Assembly: GCF_900182575.1 (NCBI RefSeq)
Contig: NZ_FXSZ01000009.1
Coordinates: 50,729-114,728, forward strand
Length of the DNA: 64,000 bases
Direction of reading: 5' to 3'
Origin: Solitalea koreensis
GTDB taxonomy: Bacteria > Bacteroidota > Bacteroidia > Sphingobacteriales > Sphingobacteriaceae
Each line of letters opens with the position of its first letter. Positions within the stretch are counted from its first letter, which is position 1. The position numbers were made by a program, and so were the translations under genes. Under the pieces are notes generated by a model. The model was not told the DNA's origin. It worked only from the letters and a program-made list of their open reading frames with translations, and made no database searches. Below are positions 35,512-44,302 of this stretch, piece by piece.

Positions 35512-37074
35512 ATGAAGAAGTATTTATTTTTACTTTCTGCTTTAGTTCTGAGCTTACCAATTAAAATGAATGCTCAGGACAAGGAAAAGAATCAGAATAA
35601 GAGTCGTCCAAACATTATTTACATGATGAGCGATGACCACGGTTATCAGGCTATTAGCGCCTATGGCTATAAATTAAACCATACACCTAATATTGATGCC
35701 ATAGCTAATGAAGGAATGCTTTTCAATAGGGCTTTTGTAACCAATTCAATTTGTGGGCCGAGCCGTGCCGTGATGCTAACAGGTAAGCATAGCCATGTAA
35801 ATGGGTTCATGGACAATCACAGTACATTTAATGGAAATCAACAGACCGTTGCTAAGCTAATGCATGATGCCGGATATCAAACTGCCATGGTTGGTAAATG
35901 GCACTTAATCTCCGATCCGCAGGGTTTTGATTATTGGATTACCATGCCCGGCCAGGGAGAATATTACAATCCTGAGTTTATTGAAAATGGGGTACATAAA
36001 AAAGTAGCAGGTTATGTAACTAACCTAACTACCGACTTTGCAATCAACTGGTTGGAGAAACGCGATAAAAACAAACCATTTTTCTTGATTTACCAACAAA
36101 AAGCCCCTCACCGTAACTGGATGCCGGAACCAAAGTATTATCATCTTTTCGACAGTGTAAAAATTCCAATGCCGGCGAATTTCTACGACGATTATAAAAC
36201 TCGTACTCGCGCAGCTCATGAACAGGAAATGGGAATTACAAAAGTTATGAATTATGCTTATGACTTGAAACTAGCCTTTGATTTACCTAAAGATAAGCAA
36301 GTTGGTTTGGCAGGAATGTGGCAAGGCATTTATAACCGTATGACCCCCGAGGAAAAGAAAAACTATGAAGCAGCTTATGCTCCTGCTAATGATGCATTTT
36401 ACAAGGCAAACCTTACCGGTAAGGCACTTGATGAATGGAAATATCAGCGCTATATGAAAGAGTATTTAAAATGCGTTCAAAGTGTTGATGATAATGTAGG
36501 TCGAGTAATGGATTATTTGAAAGCAAATGGTTTGGATAAAAACACCATTATCATCTACACCTCTGATCAAGGTTTTTACTTGGGAGAACATGGTTGGTTT
36601 GATAAGAGATTCATGTACGAAGAATCCTTCCGCACTCCATTGATCGTTAAATGGCCTGGTGTGACACATAAATCAACTACCAATACTATGGTACAAAATC
36701 TTGACTTTGCAGAAACCATTTTAGATATGGCCGGCCTTCCTATCCCGTCAGATATGCAAGGTAAAAGTTTTACTTCTGTACTTAAGGGTCAAAAAGGGAA
36801 CATTCACGATGCCTTATACTATCATTTTTATGAAAATCAGGAGCACAAGGTAGCCAAACATGTAGGCGCTAGAACTGATCGTTACAAAATCATCTGGTTT
36901 TATGAAAATAATGAATGGGAACTATATGATTTAAAGAAAGATCAACATGAAATGAACAACGTGTATGATAAACCTTCGTATAAGAAAGTACAGAAAATGA
37001 TGAAAGAGAAGCTACAGGATCTTATGGCTCAGTATAAAGATCAAGTTACTACTTCAAACACAGTACATAAATAG
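35512..37074 (+). CDS. S1 family sulfatase (GlcNAc-6-sulfatase-like)
   Basis: A 520-residue secreted sulfatase: signal peptide (ends near MNAQD), metal-binding DDHG at D41-D42, and the formylglycine signature C81-G-P-S-R with MLTGKHSH. The text FNGNQQTVAKLMHDAGYQTAMVGKWHL and GQGEYYNPEFIENG is like the S1_11 group, which removes 6-O-sulfate from N-acetylglucosamine, but substrate choice is inferred. It needs an anaerobic-type maturase, not in this window, to convert C81. It is the only plus-strand gene of the glycan region and probably clears sulfate from terminal GlcNAc so that GH20 can act. Its own terminator follows at 37157-37188. Confidence 0.9.
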   Translation: MKKYLFLLSALVLSLPIKMNAQDKEKNQNKSRPNIIYMMSDDHGYQAISAYGYKLNHTPNIDAIANEGMLFNRAFVTNSICGPSRAVMLTGKHSHVNGFMDNHSTFNGNQQTVAKLMHDAGYQTAMVGKWHLISDPQGFDYWITMPGQGEYYNPEFIENGVHKKVAGYVTNLTTDFAINWLEKRDKNKPFFLIYQQKAPHRNWMPEPKYYHLFDSVKIPMPANFYDDYKTRTRAAHEQEMGITKVMNYAYDLKLAFDLPKDKQVGLAGMWQGIYNRMTPEEKKNYEAAYAPANDAFYKANLTGKALDEWKYQRYMKEYLKCVQSVDDNVGRVMDYLKANGLDKNTIIIYTSDQGFYLGEHGWFDKRFMYEESFRTPLIVKWPGVTHKSTTNTMVQNLDFAETILDMAGLPIPSDMQGKSFTSVLKGQKGNIHDALYYHFYENQEHKVAKHVGARTDRYKIIWFYENNEWELYDLKKDQHEMNNVYDKPSYKKVQKMMKEKLQDLMAQYKDQVTTSNTVHK

Positions 37075-37156
37075 GTATAAAAATTAGGGGAAGATCGATA
37101 ATTAATATCTTCCCTTAATTTTCTTATCAAAGAAATTGATTACTCAGCAAATCACT

Positions 37157-37188
37157 AAACCGATAAATGAAACTTTATCGGTTTTTTT
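37157..37188 (+). terminator. Terminator after the sulfatase gene
   Basis: AAACCGATAAA and TTTATCGGTTT form an 11-bp stem followed by TTTTT. Confidence 0.85.
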
Positions 37189-37332
37189 ATGCCCTAATTT
37201 ATCCTAACTGCAAGAACATACTTGAATTTAATCTTCCTTAATTTTTCCATTAAAGCTTGAGATTAACACCGAGCATTTAACTAAATTGTATAACGGATAT
37301 ATGTTGAAGTGAAAACCTTAACAGAAAGCTTT

Positions 37333-38985
37333 ATGGTAAAAACATATTTTATTTTAATTGCCTTTTTTTTAACACATCAGGTTGCATCTGGACAGTCACA
37401 TACACCTGCAGACAGTTTAAAAGCGCTTTTGAACCTTACCCAAAATCCAGAAGAAAAAATCAAACTAACATTACAACTTTCTGAGGAGTTTTATAAGTCA
37501 GACCCCACACTGGCACTTAAATACAGTAATGAATCAGAGCAACTTGCAACTAAAATCTATTCAGACTCCTTAATGAATAAAGTTTACCTAAACCAAGCCA
37601 CCGCTTATTTACACTTAGGCAATTATCCTCGTGCGCTCCAACTTTTCTTCAAAGCTATTCATGGGGCTCAAAAGTTAGATGACAGTTATACACTTTTTTA
37701 TGCTTACGAAAAATTAGGAATTCTATATTATTATCAGAAAGACACAATCAATGCCCTGAACCACTTTTTTGAAGCGCTTAAACAATTCTCCCTTAAAAAG
37801 CCGGAAAATAAAAAACAAATCGAACGTAAAGCCTATGTGTTAAACAATATTGGCATGATCTACGATGAAACAAAAAAATACGCTGAATCGGCCCAATACC
37901 TCAGTGAAGCACTAACACTTGGCAAACAATTGAACGATCATGAACTTATGGCTGCAGTGCTCAGCAATCAAGGCAGGCTATTACATGATCAGGAAAAAAA
38001 TGATTCAGCACTCATTCGCTACAAAGAGGCCTTGGCACTACGGCGAAAAAACGACAACAAATGGGGCATTATGCGTTCCTGCCTAAGCATGGGTCAGTTC
38101 TATTTTAACATTAAGGATTATAAAACAGCAGAAACCTATTTAAAAGAAGCGATTGTATTAGGTACAGAAATTAAATCCTGGGAAAATGTAAATGCTTCTT
38201 CAGCTATTCTTTTCCAGTTATATAAACAAAAAAAGGATTATAAAAATGCATTGAATGCGCTTGATTTAAATAAGAAGGTAAATGATTCGCTCTACAGCGA
38301 GGATAAAGCTCGTAAAATAGGACAATTGGAAATGCAATTTGACTTTGACAGAAAGCAAATTGAAGCACAAGCTAAACAAAGAGAAAAAGATTTGTATTAC
38401 TTGTTGGGCGCACTTGGCCTGGGTTTGTCGTTAATTATAGTGAGTCTACTTTACTTTTTGCAAAAAAATAAAGCAAGAAATTCGCAACTGGAGCAAGCAC
38501 ATTTGAAGTTGGAAAAAAAGAATCTGGAAAAAGACATTGAGCTGAAAGATAAAGAACTAACGACTAATGTCTTACACCTCATGCAAAAAAATAAACTTAT
38601 TGATGCTATTTCTGAAAAATTACTTAAAATCAAACAAAGTGTGGGAGCAGAATCACAGCCGGCTGTACAAAAGGTGGTCACGGACCTTCAATCCAATCTG
38701 CAACCAGAACTCTTACAGGAATTTGAATTCAGATTTCAACAAGTGCATGAAGAGTTTTATAATATTTTAAATGAAAGATTCTCCAACCTTAGCCCTACCG
38801 AACGAAAACTATGTGCGTTCTTAAGGTTAAACATGACAACCAAAGAAATTTCAGCCATCACCCACCAGAGCATTAAATCAATCGAGATTGCCCGAACCCG
38901 ACTGCGTAAAAAATTAAACTTAACCGGTTCTGATCAAAACCTGGTAACCTTCCTGATCCAATTGGATTCAAAAAATCACGTTTAA
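37333..38985 (+). CDS. Membrane regulator: periplasmic TPR, TM segment, LuxR-type HTH (copy 1)
   Basis: From the ATG at 37333 (a GTG at 37309 is possible) the protein has a signal peptide ending near VASGQ. At least five TPR-type repeats follow (for example AYEKLGILYYYQKDTINALNHFF and ETYLKEAIVLGTE), then a single transmembrane helix near residue 360-380 (YYLLGALGLGLSLIIVSLLY). The rest is a charged coiled coil and a C-terminal HTH with NLSPTERKLCAFLRLNMTTKEI and IKSIEIARTRLRKKL. The plan fits a one-component sensor that reads a periplasmic or protein signal and binds DNA at the inner membrane. A paralogue follows 119 bp later. The target genes are unknown; the adjacent glycan genes or SusC/SusD array are candidates. 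Confidence 0.85.
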   Translation: MVKTYFILIAFFLTHQVASGQSHTPADSLKALLNLTQNPEEKIKLTLQLSEEFYKSDPTLALKYSNESEQLATKIYSDSLMNKVYLNQATAYLHLGNYPRALQLFFKAIHGAQKLDDSYTLFYAYEKLGILYYYQKDTINALNHFFEALKQFSLKKPENKKQIERKAYVLNNIGMIYDETKKYAESAQYLSEALTLGKQLNDHELMAAVLSNQGRLLHDQEKNDSALIRYKEALALRRKNDNKWGIMRSCLSMGQFYFNIKDYKTAETYLKEAIVLGTEIKSWENVNASSAILFQLYKQKKDYKNALNALDLNKKVNDSLYSEDKARKIGQLEMQFDFDRKQIEAQAKQREKDLYYLLGALGLGLSLIIVSLLYFLQKNKARNSQLEQAHLKLEKKNLEKDIELKDKELTTNVLHLMQKNKLIDAISEKLLKIKQSVGAESQPAVQKVVTDLQSNLQPELLQEFEFRFQQVHEEFYNILNERFSNLSPTERKLCAFLRLNMTTKEISAITHQSIKSIEIARTRLRKKLNLTGSDQNLVTFLIQLDSKNHV

Positions 38986-39104
38986 ACTTAAAGACTATCA
39001 AACAAATAGCATTTATCGAGAACAAATCCTGTTTTACTTTAATCAAGGATAAAGATTCATATGTATATTAGGCCTAAATCTTAGGTGTGATTTGGACAAT
39101 TATC

Positions 39105-40787
39105 ATGAAAGCTTTTTGTGCTAGAAGAAAAACGACAACAGCATTAAATATAAAACAAAAATTCATCTTACTTACCTGTATATTATTTACTTGTTTTAAT
39201 ACTTATGGGCAATCTACTCAGCTAGACAGTTTAAAAGAGTTATTGAGGATTACTGACAATAGCCTAGAAAAATTTAAAATAACCTTTCAACTGTCGGTAT
39301 TAACCGGTAATTCGGATGCTCGTACCTCATTAAAATATGCACAGGAATCCATGCAGTTGGCTAATAAAATCCAGACGGATACCCTAGTGAATAAAGCCAC
39401 CCTTAATCTTGCGAATGCTTATCTGCAAATTGGAAATTACCCACAAGCCTTTCAACTTTATCAAGAAATAATCAAAAATAAGGATTCCAATTCCAATGCA
39501 CTTTTAGCTGCCTATACCAGTATTGGCATTATCTATTATTATCAGCGAGATTATAAAAATGCTTTAACGAACTATAGTAAAGCTCTTAGTTTTTTCTCTA
39601 AGACAAACCAGGAAACAGATCTGGAAAAACTTCTTAGAAAAGAAAAACTATTAAACAGTCTTGGAATTCTCTATGAGGAAATGAAAGAGTTTGATAAGGC
39701 AAACACCTTTTATACGGAGGCGTTAAACATTACCAAGCAGATAAACAATCTAAATTTCATGGCACATGTGCTCACCAACCATGCACGACTATATCACCGG
39801 CAAGGTAAAGATGAATTAGCGCTTAAGTATTATTTAGAAGCATTGGAAATTCGAAAAAAAGTCAATGACAAGCTAGGGCTCGCTCTTTCTTATGATAGCT
39901 TGGGAGAGTTTTATTTTGAATTAAAAGATTACAGCACCGCAGAATTATACTTAAAAGAGGCCATTATTTTAGGACAGGGAATCGGGGACTTGTTAACGGT
40001 ACGCCGCTCTTCATCAAATCTGTATAAGTTATATCAGCAACAAGGAAAATATAAAAAGGCCTTTAATACCCTTGCATTAAATAAGCAGGTGAGTGATACC
40101 TTATTCAATGCTGAGCGTTCTAATAAAATTGCTCAATTGGAAATGCAATTTGAGTTTGATAAGAAGCAACGTGAAGCTCAAGCCAAACAACGAGAAAAAG
40201 AGCTGAATTACTTGTTAGGAGCATTAGGACTTGGTCTGTCATTAATTATCGTGAGTTTGCTTTACTATTTGCAAAGAAATAAGGTTAAACGTTCAATGCT
40301 GGAACAAGCACATTTGAAGTTGGAGAAAAAAAATCTCGAAAAAGACATTGAACTGAAAGATAAAGAGCTAACCACTAACATTTTGCACCTCATGCAGAAA
40401 AACGAGCTTATTGATGATATTTCTGAAAAACTACTTAAGATTAAACAAAATGTAGGGGCAGACTCTCAGCCTGCTGTGCAAAAGGTGGTCATGGACCTTC
40501 AATCTAATTTGCGCCCTGAACTCTTGCAGGAATTTGAATTCAGATTTCAACAAGTGCATGAAGATTTTTATGTTATTTTAAATGAAAAATTCCCTAACCT
40601 TAGCCCCAGTGAACGAAAACTATGTGCTTTTTTAAAGTTGAATATGACGACCAAAGAAATTTCGGCCATCACTCACCAAAGCATTAAAACCATCGAGATT
40701 GCCAGAACCCGACTACGTAAAAAATTAAATTTAACCGGCTCGGAACATAACTTGGTAACATTCCTGTCTCAACTCGAAAGAGCCTAA
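39105..40787 (+). CDS. Membrane regulator: periplasmic TPR, TM segment, LuxR-type HTH (copy 2)
   Basis: A close paralogue of the preceding gene with the same order: signal peptide (ends near TYGQS), TPR repeats (ALLAAYTSIGIIYYYQRDYKNALTNY), a transmembrane helix (LNYLLGALGLGLSLIIVSLLYYLQ), a coiled coil and a LuxR-like HTH (NLSPSERKLCAFLKLNMTTKEI). The transmembrane, coiled-coil and HTH parts are nearly the same as in copy 1, also at DNA level, whereas the TPR half differs much more. This suggests duplication with divergence of the sensor part, or conversion of the output part. The ATG at 39105 is preferred to that at 39087 because it starts the signal peptide. Confidence 0.85.
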   Translation: MKAFCARRKTTTALNIKQKFILLTCILFTCFNTYGQSTQLDSLKELLRITDNSLEKFKITFQLSVLTGNSDARTSLKYAQESMQLANKIQTDTLVNKATLNLANAYLQIGNYPQAFQLYQEIIKNKDSNSNALLAAYTSIGIIYYYQRDYKNALTNYSKALSFFSKTNQETDLEKLLRKEKLLNSLGILYEEMKEFDKANTFYTEALNITKQINNLNFMAHVLTNHARLYHRQGKDELALKYYLEALEIRKKVNDKLGLALSYDSLGEFYFELKDYSTAELYLKEAIILGQGIGDLLTVRRSSSNLYKLYQQQGKYKKAFNTLALNKQVSDTLFNAERSNKIAQLEMQFEFDKKQREAQAKQREKELNYLLGALGLGLSLIIVSLLYYLQRNKVKRSMLEQAHLKLEKKNLEKDIELKDKELTTNILHLMQKNELIDDISEKLLKIKQNVGADSQPAVQKVVMDLQSNLRPELLQEFEFRFQQVHEDFYVILNEKFPNLSPSERKLCAFLKLNMTTKEISAITHQSIKTIEIARTRLRKKLNLTGSEHNLVTFLSQLERA

Positions 40788-40891
40788 ATCAATCAACTTT
40801 TTTTACATTAAATAAAAAGAATCCACTATAACAAAGTTCTTCTGTTCACCCTCTTAGATATACAGAATAACACTCACTTTTAGCATTGTAG

Positions 40892-40917
40892 TAGTGAAAT
40901 TATAGCTAAAATCACTA
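40892..40917. promoter_or_regulatory. Inverted repeat upstream of the AraC-type gene
   Basis: TAGTGA and TCACTA at the ends of a 26-bp segment enclose a TTATAGCTAA core. It lies about 100 bp before the regulator start, so it may be an operator, possibly for self-control. Confidence 0.35.
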
Positions 40918-41013
40918 TTTGTATTGGTTTTGTAGTGGTGCTTTTTTTCTTAATAATTACTTGAGTCCTCATATTTGAAACATTAATCATTCTCTCAATT
41001 TATCTAAAGGGTT

Positions 41014-41934
41014 ATGAAGGATTTTAAATACGAAGATTCTCTTTTAGAGGAACCAATTAATATTCCGGAAGAAGTTTTGAACAGCATCAAAAAAATGCCA
41101 TTCAAAAACATGCTTTATATCACCCATGTTGGTTATTTTCCCAACAAACGAGAAAAGGGTTCTAATGATTACGTTCTGATCTATTGCCTGACCGGAAAAG
41201 GACAGTGTGAAACGCAGAATGGTACTTTTGTTTTAAGGCCTAATCAATTCATATTACTTCCGCCTAATGAGTATTATTGCTATCAGGCAGATATTGAACA
41301 GCCATGGACGATTTATTGTATGCACTTTAATGGCAGCATGATAAATGAGTTAAATGAAAGTTTTGATTTAGAACAATTTGCGGTCCCTACCAACCTGCCT
41401 TTCAATAATCAAATTCTTGAAACGTGGAAAGAAATTTATACAAGCTTATTAGATGGTTATACCGATGAAAATATAGGCTATGCCAATCTCTGCTTGTATC
41501 GTTTTGTATCCTTTTTCCTTTTCCCTAATCGGTCACAAAAAACAATTCAAGAACCAGAGCAAGAAGACCTATTAGATCAATCTATTTCATTTATGAAGGC
41601 AAATGTTCATAAACGCTTTAGTGTCGATGAAATTGCCGAAACATTTCAGTATTCTCCATCTCATTATTCTGTTCTTTTTAAACAGAAAACCGGTCTTTCT
41701 CCTATAGATTATTTTATCAAAATAAAAATTCAGCATGCCTGTGAATTACTAACCGGCAGTAATCTTATAGTAAAAGAGATTGCAGTAAAAGTTGGATATG
41801 AAGACCCTTACTATTTTACAAGGATCTTTAAAAAAGTTACCGGAAAAACACCGCGGGAGTACAAAGAGGTGAATAGGCTAGGAAATAAGGCTTCCTTTGA
41901 AATAAGATCAAATGAACAGCGTATGGCTGTTTAG
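41014..41934 (+). CDS. AraC family transcriptional regulator
   Basis: A 306-residue regulator with an N-terminal AraC-type cupin (YVLIYCLTGKGQCETQNGTFVLRPNQFILLPPNEYYCYQ) for effector binding and a C-terminal AraC DNA-binding domain of two helix-turn-helix units (RFSVDEIAETFQYSPSHYSVLFKQKTG and LIVKEIAVKVGYEDPYYFTRIFKKVTGKTPREYK). Such proteins typically respond to small sugars. The gene lies between the TPR-HTH pair and the repeat-rich spacer in front of the TlpA genes. A CATATTTG near 40971-40978 is a one-mismatch -7 element. It is a good candidate for the factor that reads the TTAGTCAA sites in the glycan region, but nothing in sequence proves this. Confidence 0.93.
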   Translation: MKDFKYEDSLLEEPINIPEEVLNSIKKMPFKNMLYITHVGYFPNKREKGSNDYVLIYCLTGKGQCETQNGTFVLRPNQFILLPPNEYYCYQADIEQPWTIYCMHFNGSMINELNESFDLEQFAVPTNLPFNNQILETWKEIYTSLLDGYTDENIGYANLCLYRFVSFFLFPNRSQKTIQEPEQEDLLDQSISFMKANVHKRFSVDEIAETFQYSPSHYSVLFKQKTGLSPIDYFIKIKIQHACELLTGSNLIVKEIAVKVGYEDPYYFTRIFKKVTGKTPREYKEVNRLGNKASFEIRSNEQRMAV

Positions 41935-41940
41935 TCATTT

Positions 41941-42122
41941 ATAAACAAGAAGGGGCTGTCTCAAAAGCAAAAATTTATATATTTTTTGTTATGAAATTTA
42001 TAACTAAAGATTAAATAAATAATTTTTTATTATTTTATTTAACTTAAAATGCCAAGCATTTTGAAATTTTAATAAAACAAAAGAGGCTGTCTTGACTTTT
42101 GAGACAGCCTCTTCTCGTTTAT
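41941..42122. mobile_element. MITE-like element with 27-bp terminal inverted repeats
   Basis: The ends 41941-41967 and 42096-42122 are inverted copies of each other with two mismatches (shared core GGCTGTCTCAAAAG). The AT-rich interior has no open frame. A third copy of the GGCTGTCT part (42081-42092) pairs with the right end as a 12-bp stem, so the right half can also act as a terminator for the AraC gene. No clear target-site duplication was seen. Confidence 0.5.
42081..42113 (+). terminator. Hairpin that probably terminates the AraC-type gene
   Basis: AAGAGGCTGTCT and AGACAGCCTCTT form a 12-bp stem around a 9-nt loop, followed by CTCGTTT. It lies inside the MITE-like element. Confidence 0.5.
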
Positions 42123-42130
42123 CATCCTCT

Positions 42131-42186
42131 TGTCATCCTGAAGTACGAAGGATCTCCGCTTTAGAAGGAGCATTAGGATCTTACAC
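42131..42186. repeat. 56-bp direct repeat, copy 1
   Basis: Begins TGTCATCCTGAAG and ends GATCTTACAC. It agrees with copy 2 (42213-42268) at about 52 of 56 positions. Confidence 0.75.
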
Positions 42187-42212
42187 CTGGCGCAATTACA
42201 TTTATAATCCCT

Positions 42213-42268
42213 TGTCATCCTGAGGCACGAAGGATCTCCGCTTTAGAAGGGTCATTAGGATCTTACAC
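42213..42268. repeat. 56-bp direct repeat, copy 2
   Basis: Begins TGTCATCCTGAGG. An inverted, shorter relative (ending CCTCGGGATGACAG) follows at about 42307-42331, so this looks like a member of an interspersed repeat family. Confidence 0.75.
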
Positions 42269-42414
42269 TCATGAGTTTCATTTATTTGGGAATGTTTCGG
42301 CAAGGGATCCCTCCTTCCTCGGGATGACAGTAAACGGTTAACAAATATCCCTATTAAAGCCTTTACCTTCGCTCAGTTTGATCCGAATGACAGCATTGGC
42401 TCCTGAAGCCATAT

Positions 42415-42450
42415 AAACAAAGAAAGGCCTTACACGGCCTTTCTTTGTTT
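42415..42450 (-). terminator. Terminator after the TlpA-like genes
   Basis: AAACAAAGAAAGGCC pairs perfectly with GGCCTTTCTTTGTTT around a 6-nt loop, 15 bp after the stop of the 42465 gene. Confidence 0.88.
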
Positions 42451-42464
42451 ATTTAAGAAAAATC

Positions 42465-44219
42465 TTAACTGCCTTTTTGCAATTCACGATCGATGTACTT
42501 TTTAAGCTTTTCCTTATTTTCAGGAAGCGGGCAGCGTACTTCAGCCCAATTACCGTTTTTATCTATTAATAAAAAGCGGGGAATCGCGGCAATTTTGTAC
42601 TTACGCCCAAATGTTCTGCCGAAATCATCCAAAAGCTGTACACCTTCAAGCTGCTTTTCAAGAATCATGTTCATCCATTTTTGCTTATCTTTTGCCGCAT
42701 CCAGAGAAATTCCTACAAAAGCAATGTTGTCATTGCCTTTATAGAGTTCTTCTACTTCTTTCAGGAAAGGCATTTGCGCCTTGCACGGACCGCACCAGGT
42801 AGCCCAAACATCAACCAACACCACTTTGCCTTTAAACTCCTTCATGGATACCATTTTCCCGTTCACATCCGGCAAAGTAAAATCATAAGCTGATTTACCT
42901 AAAAATGCCGTATCGGCAGCATACATACCGCTAACACCATCGTATTTCACTTTAACAGAAGGCACTTTTGCATATTTTTTATAGGGAAGGAAAACATCAC
43001 GAAACTCCGTATAGTTACTAACGTTCAGCTCCAGTTCATTCAACTGTGATTTTAACAAATATGATTTTAAGGTATCATTTGCTGTCGAATTCATTAAAAT
43101 CTTCACTTTTTCAGCATCTGTTAGTGTCTTGGTATCGTCCAAACTTAATTTTGCATTCAGGTTAATGTAATCATAACCCTCTCCTAATTTCAACAGATTA
43201 GCAGAATTGATGGCATTAGCTTTTAATGTCTGTTTGTAATAATCCGGAACGTTTACAAACTCTTTATAAGAAGCTGAAAATGATCCTCTGTTCACGCTAT
43301 TTGTCTTTAATAGCATGTTCAAAGCAGCCATATTGTTGTCAAGCTGTGCAGCAGTTTTAAAGAGTTCGTTAAACTTTGGATTCTTTGTCTTCACTTGTTG
43401 AACGAAGGCTTTGATCTGCGGCTGCAAAGACTGATAAACTGCTGTAAAGTCCTCCTGATTAAACTGCTTGTTTGGTTTTTTCAGCATTTCGGTAAGAGGA
43501 CTTATCAATTCATCCCATTTCTGAAGCACATTATTCTCTTCAGTTGATTTAGCAGCACTGATTAACTTTCCAGTTCTATCCAATACCAACTGCAGCTTAT
43601 CATTAGGCTTTAGATAAACCGACTTTTTCCCTGCCAAAGTGGTAAAGTAATAAATTCCTTCTTTATCAATTGGCGTCAAAAAGTTAAAAACTGAATCTCC
43701 CTTAACACCAAAACACGTTTGAACTTGTTGTAAATGTCCTTCTACTACCTTTTCCAAAGTAAGATCCATCGAAAATCTTGCAGTATTGAAGGAACCGGAA
43801 ATAGTTGCGGTTGCAAATTTAGCCGGCAGTTTTTCAATTTTAAAACCAGTATTTTGATTAAATTGAGCAGGGTTAATCGTTAAATTTATACTTTGTTTAC
43901 CTGTCAGGTCTAAAGGTAAAGTTGCATAGGTCTCAGGTTCCAGCCTGCGATTACCCATTTTCATTACTCTAACCTCCAGTTTATAACTGGCGTCCATTTT
44001 AGCTGGAAACACTAATGAAAAATTAGTATTGCCGGGATCAATATTGTGTTGAACGACTCTGAAAGTTTTATCACCTGATTTCCCACCGATCATTATCTCA
44101 TAATACTTTTTCTCTGTAACAGAACCGGTGATTGTTACCAGCCGCGATTGTGCTGTGGCACTTACCACCATTGCAATGCACAATAGGACAAGCGCTAAAC
44201 TTTTAATGAAATTTTTCAT
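42465..44219 (-). CDS. TlpA-like thiol-disulfide oxidoreductase, 584 residues
   Basis: Signal peptide to about SATAQ, then a DUF4369-like N-terminal beta domain and a long helical middle part. The C-terminal TlpA/ResA-type thioredoxin fold has the active site WATWCGPCKAQ and the cis-Pro region AIPRFLL. In Bacteroidota such proteins are periplasmic and reduce or oxidise cysteines of secreted proteins, often next to SusC/SusD or DUF5117 genes. It is followed by a strong terminator and preceded by a similar TlpA gene 83 bp away, with a hairpin between them. Its partner proteins are unknown. The N-terminal domain may bind a substrate or peptide. Confidence 0.9.
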   Translation of the reverse strand: MKNFIKSLALVLLCIAMVVSATAQSRLVTITGSVTEKKYYEIMIGGKSGDKTFRVVQHNIDPGNTNFSLVFPAKMDASYKLEVRVMKMGNRRLEPETYATLPLDLTGKQSINLTINPAQFNQNTGFKIEKLPAKFATATISGSFNTARFSMDLTLEKVVEGHLQQVQTCFGVKGDSVFNFLTPIDKEGIYYFTTLAGKKSVYLKPNDKLQLVLDRTGKLISAAKSTEENNVLQKWDELISPLTEMLKKPNKQFNQEDFTAVYQSLQPQIKAFVQQVKTKNPKFNELFKTAAQLDNNMAALNMLLKTNSVNRGSFSASYKEFVNVPDYYKQTLKANAINSANLLKLGEGYDYINLNAKLSLDDTKTLTDAEKVKILMNSTANDTLKSYLLKSQLNELELNVSNYTEFRDVFLPYKKYAKVPSVKVKYDGVSGMYAADTAFLGKSAYDFTLPDVNGKMVSMKEFKGKVVLVDVWATWCGPCKAQMPFLKEVEELYKGNDNIAFVGISLDAAKDKQKWMNMILEKQLEGVQLLDDFGRTFGRKYKIAAIPRFLLIDKNGNWAEVRCPLPENKEKLKKYIDRELQKGS

Positions 44220-44241
44220 ATCTATTTCTTTTAATCAGTAA

Positions 44242-44279
44242 AACCTGCTAATCGGATCATTGTTTCCAATCAGCAGGTT
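44242..44279 (-). terminator. Hairpin between the two TlpA-like genes
   Basis: AACCTGCT and AGCAGGTT arms with partial inner pairing, then TTTTAC on the minus strand. This may be a weak terminator or an attenuator. Confidence 0.4.
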
Positions 44280-44302
44280 CTTAGCTTTTAAGTGATGCTA
44301 AA

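Noticed and set aside
42131..42331. Short repeats read as a CRISPR array
   Set aside because: Only two copies of 56 bp with a 26-bp gap plus an inverted partial copy and no cas genes; it fits an interspersed repeat family instead.
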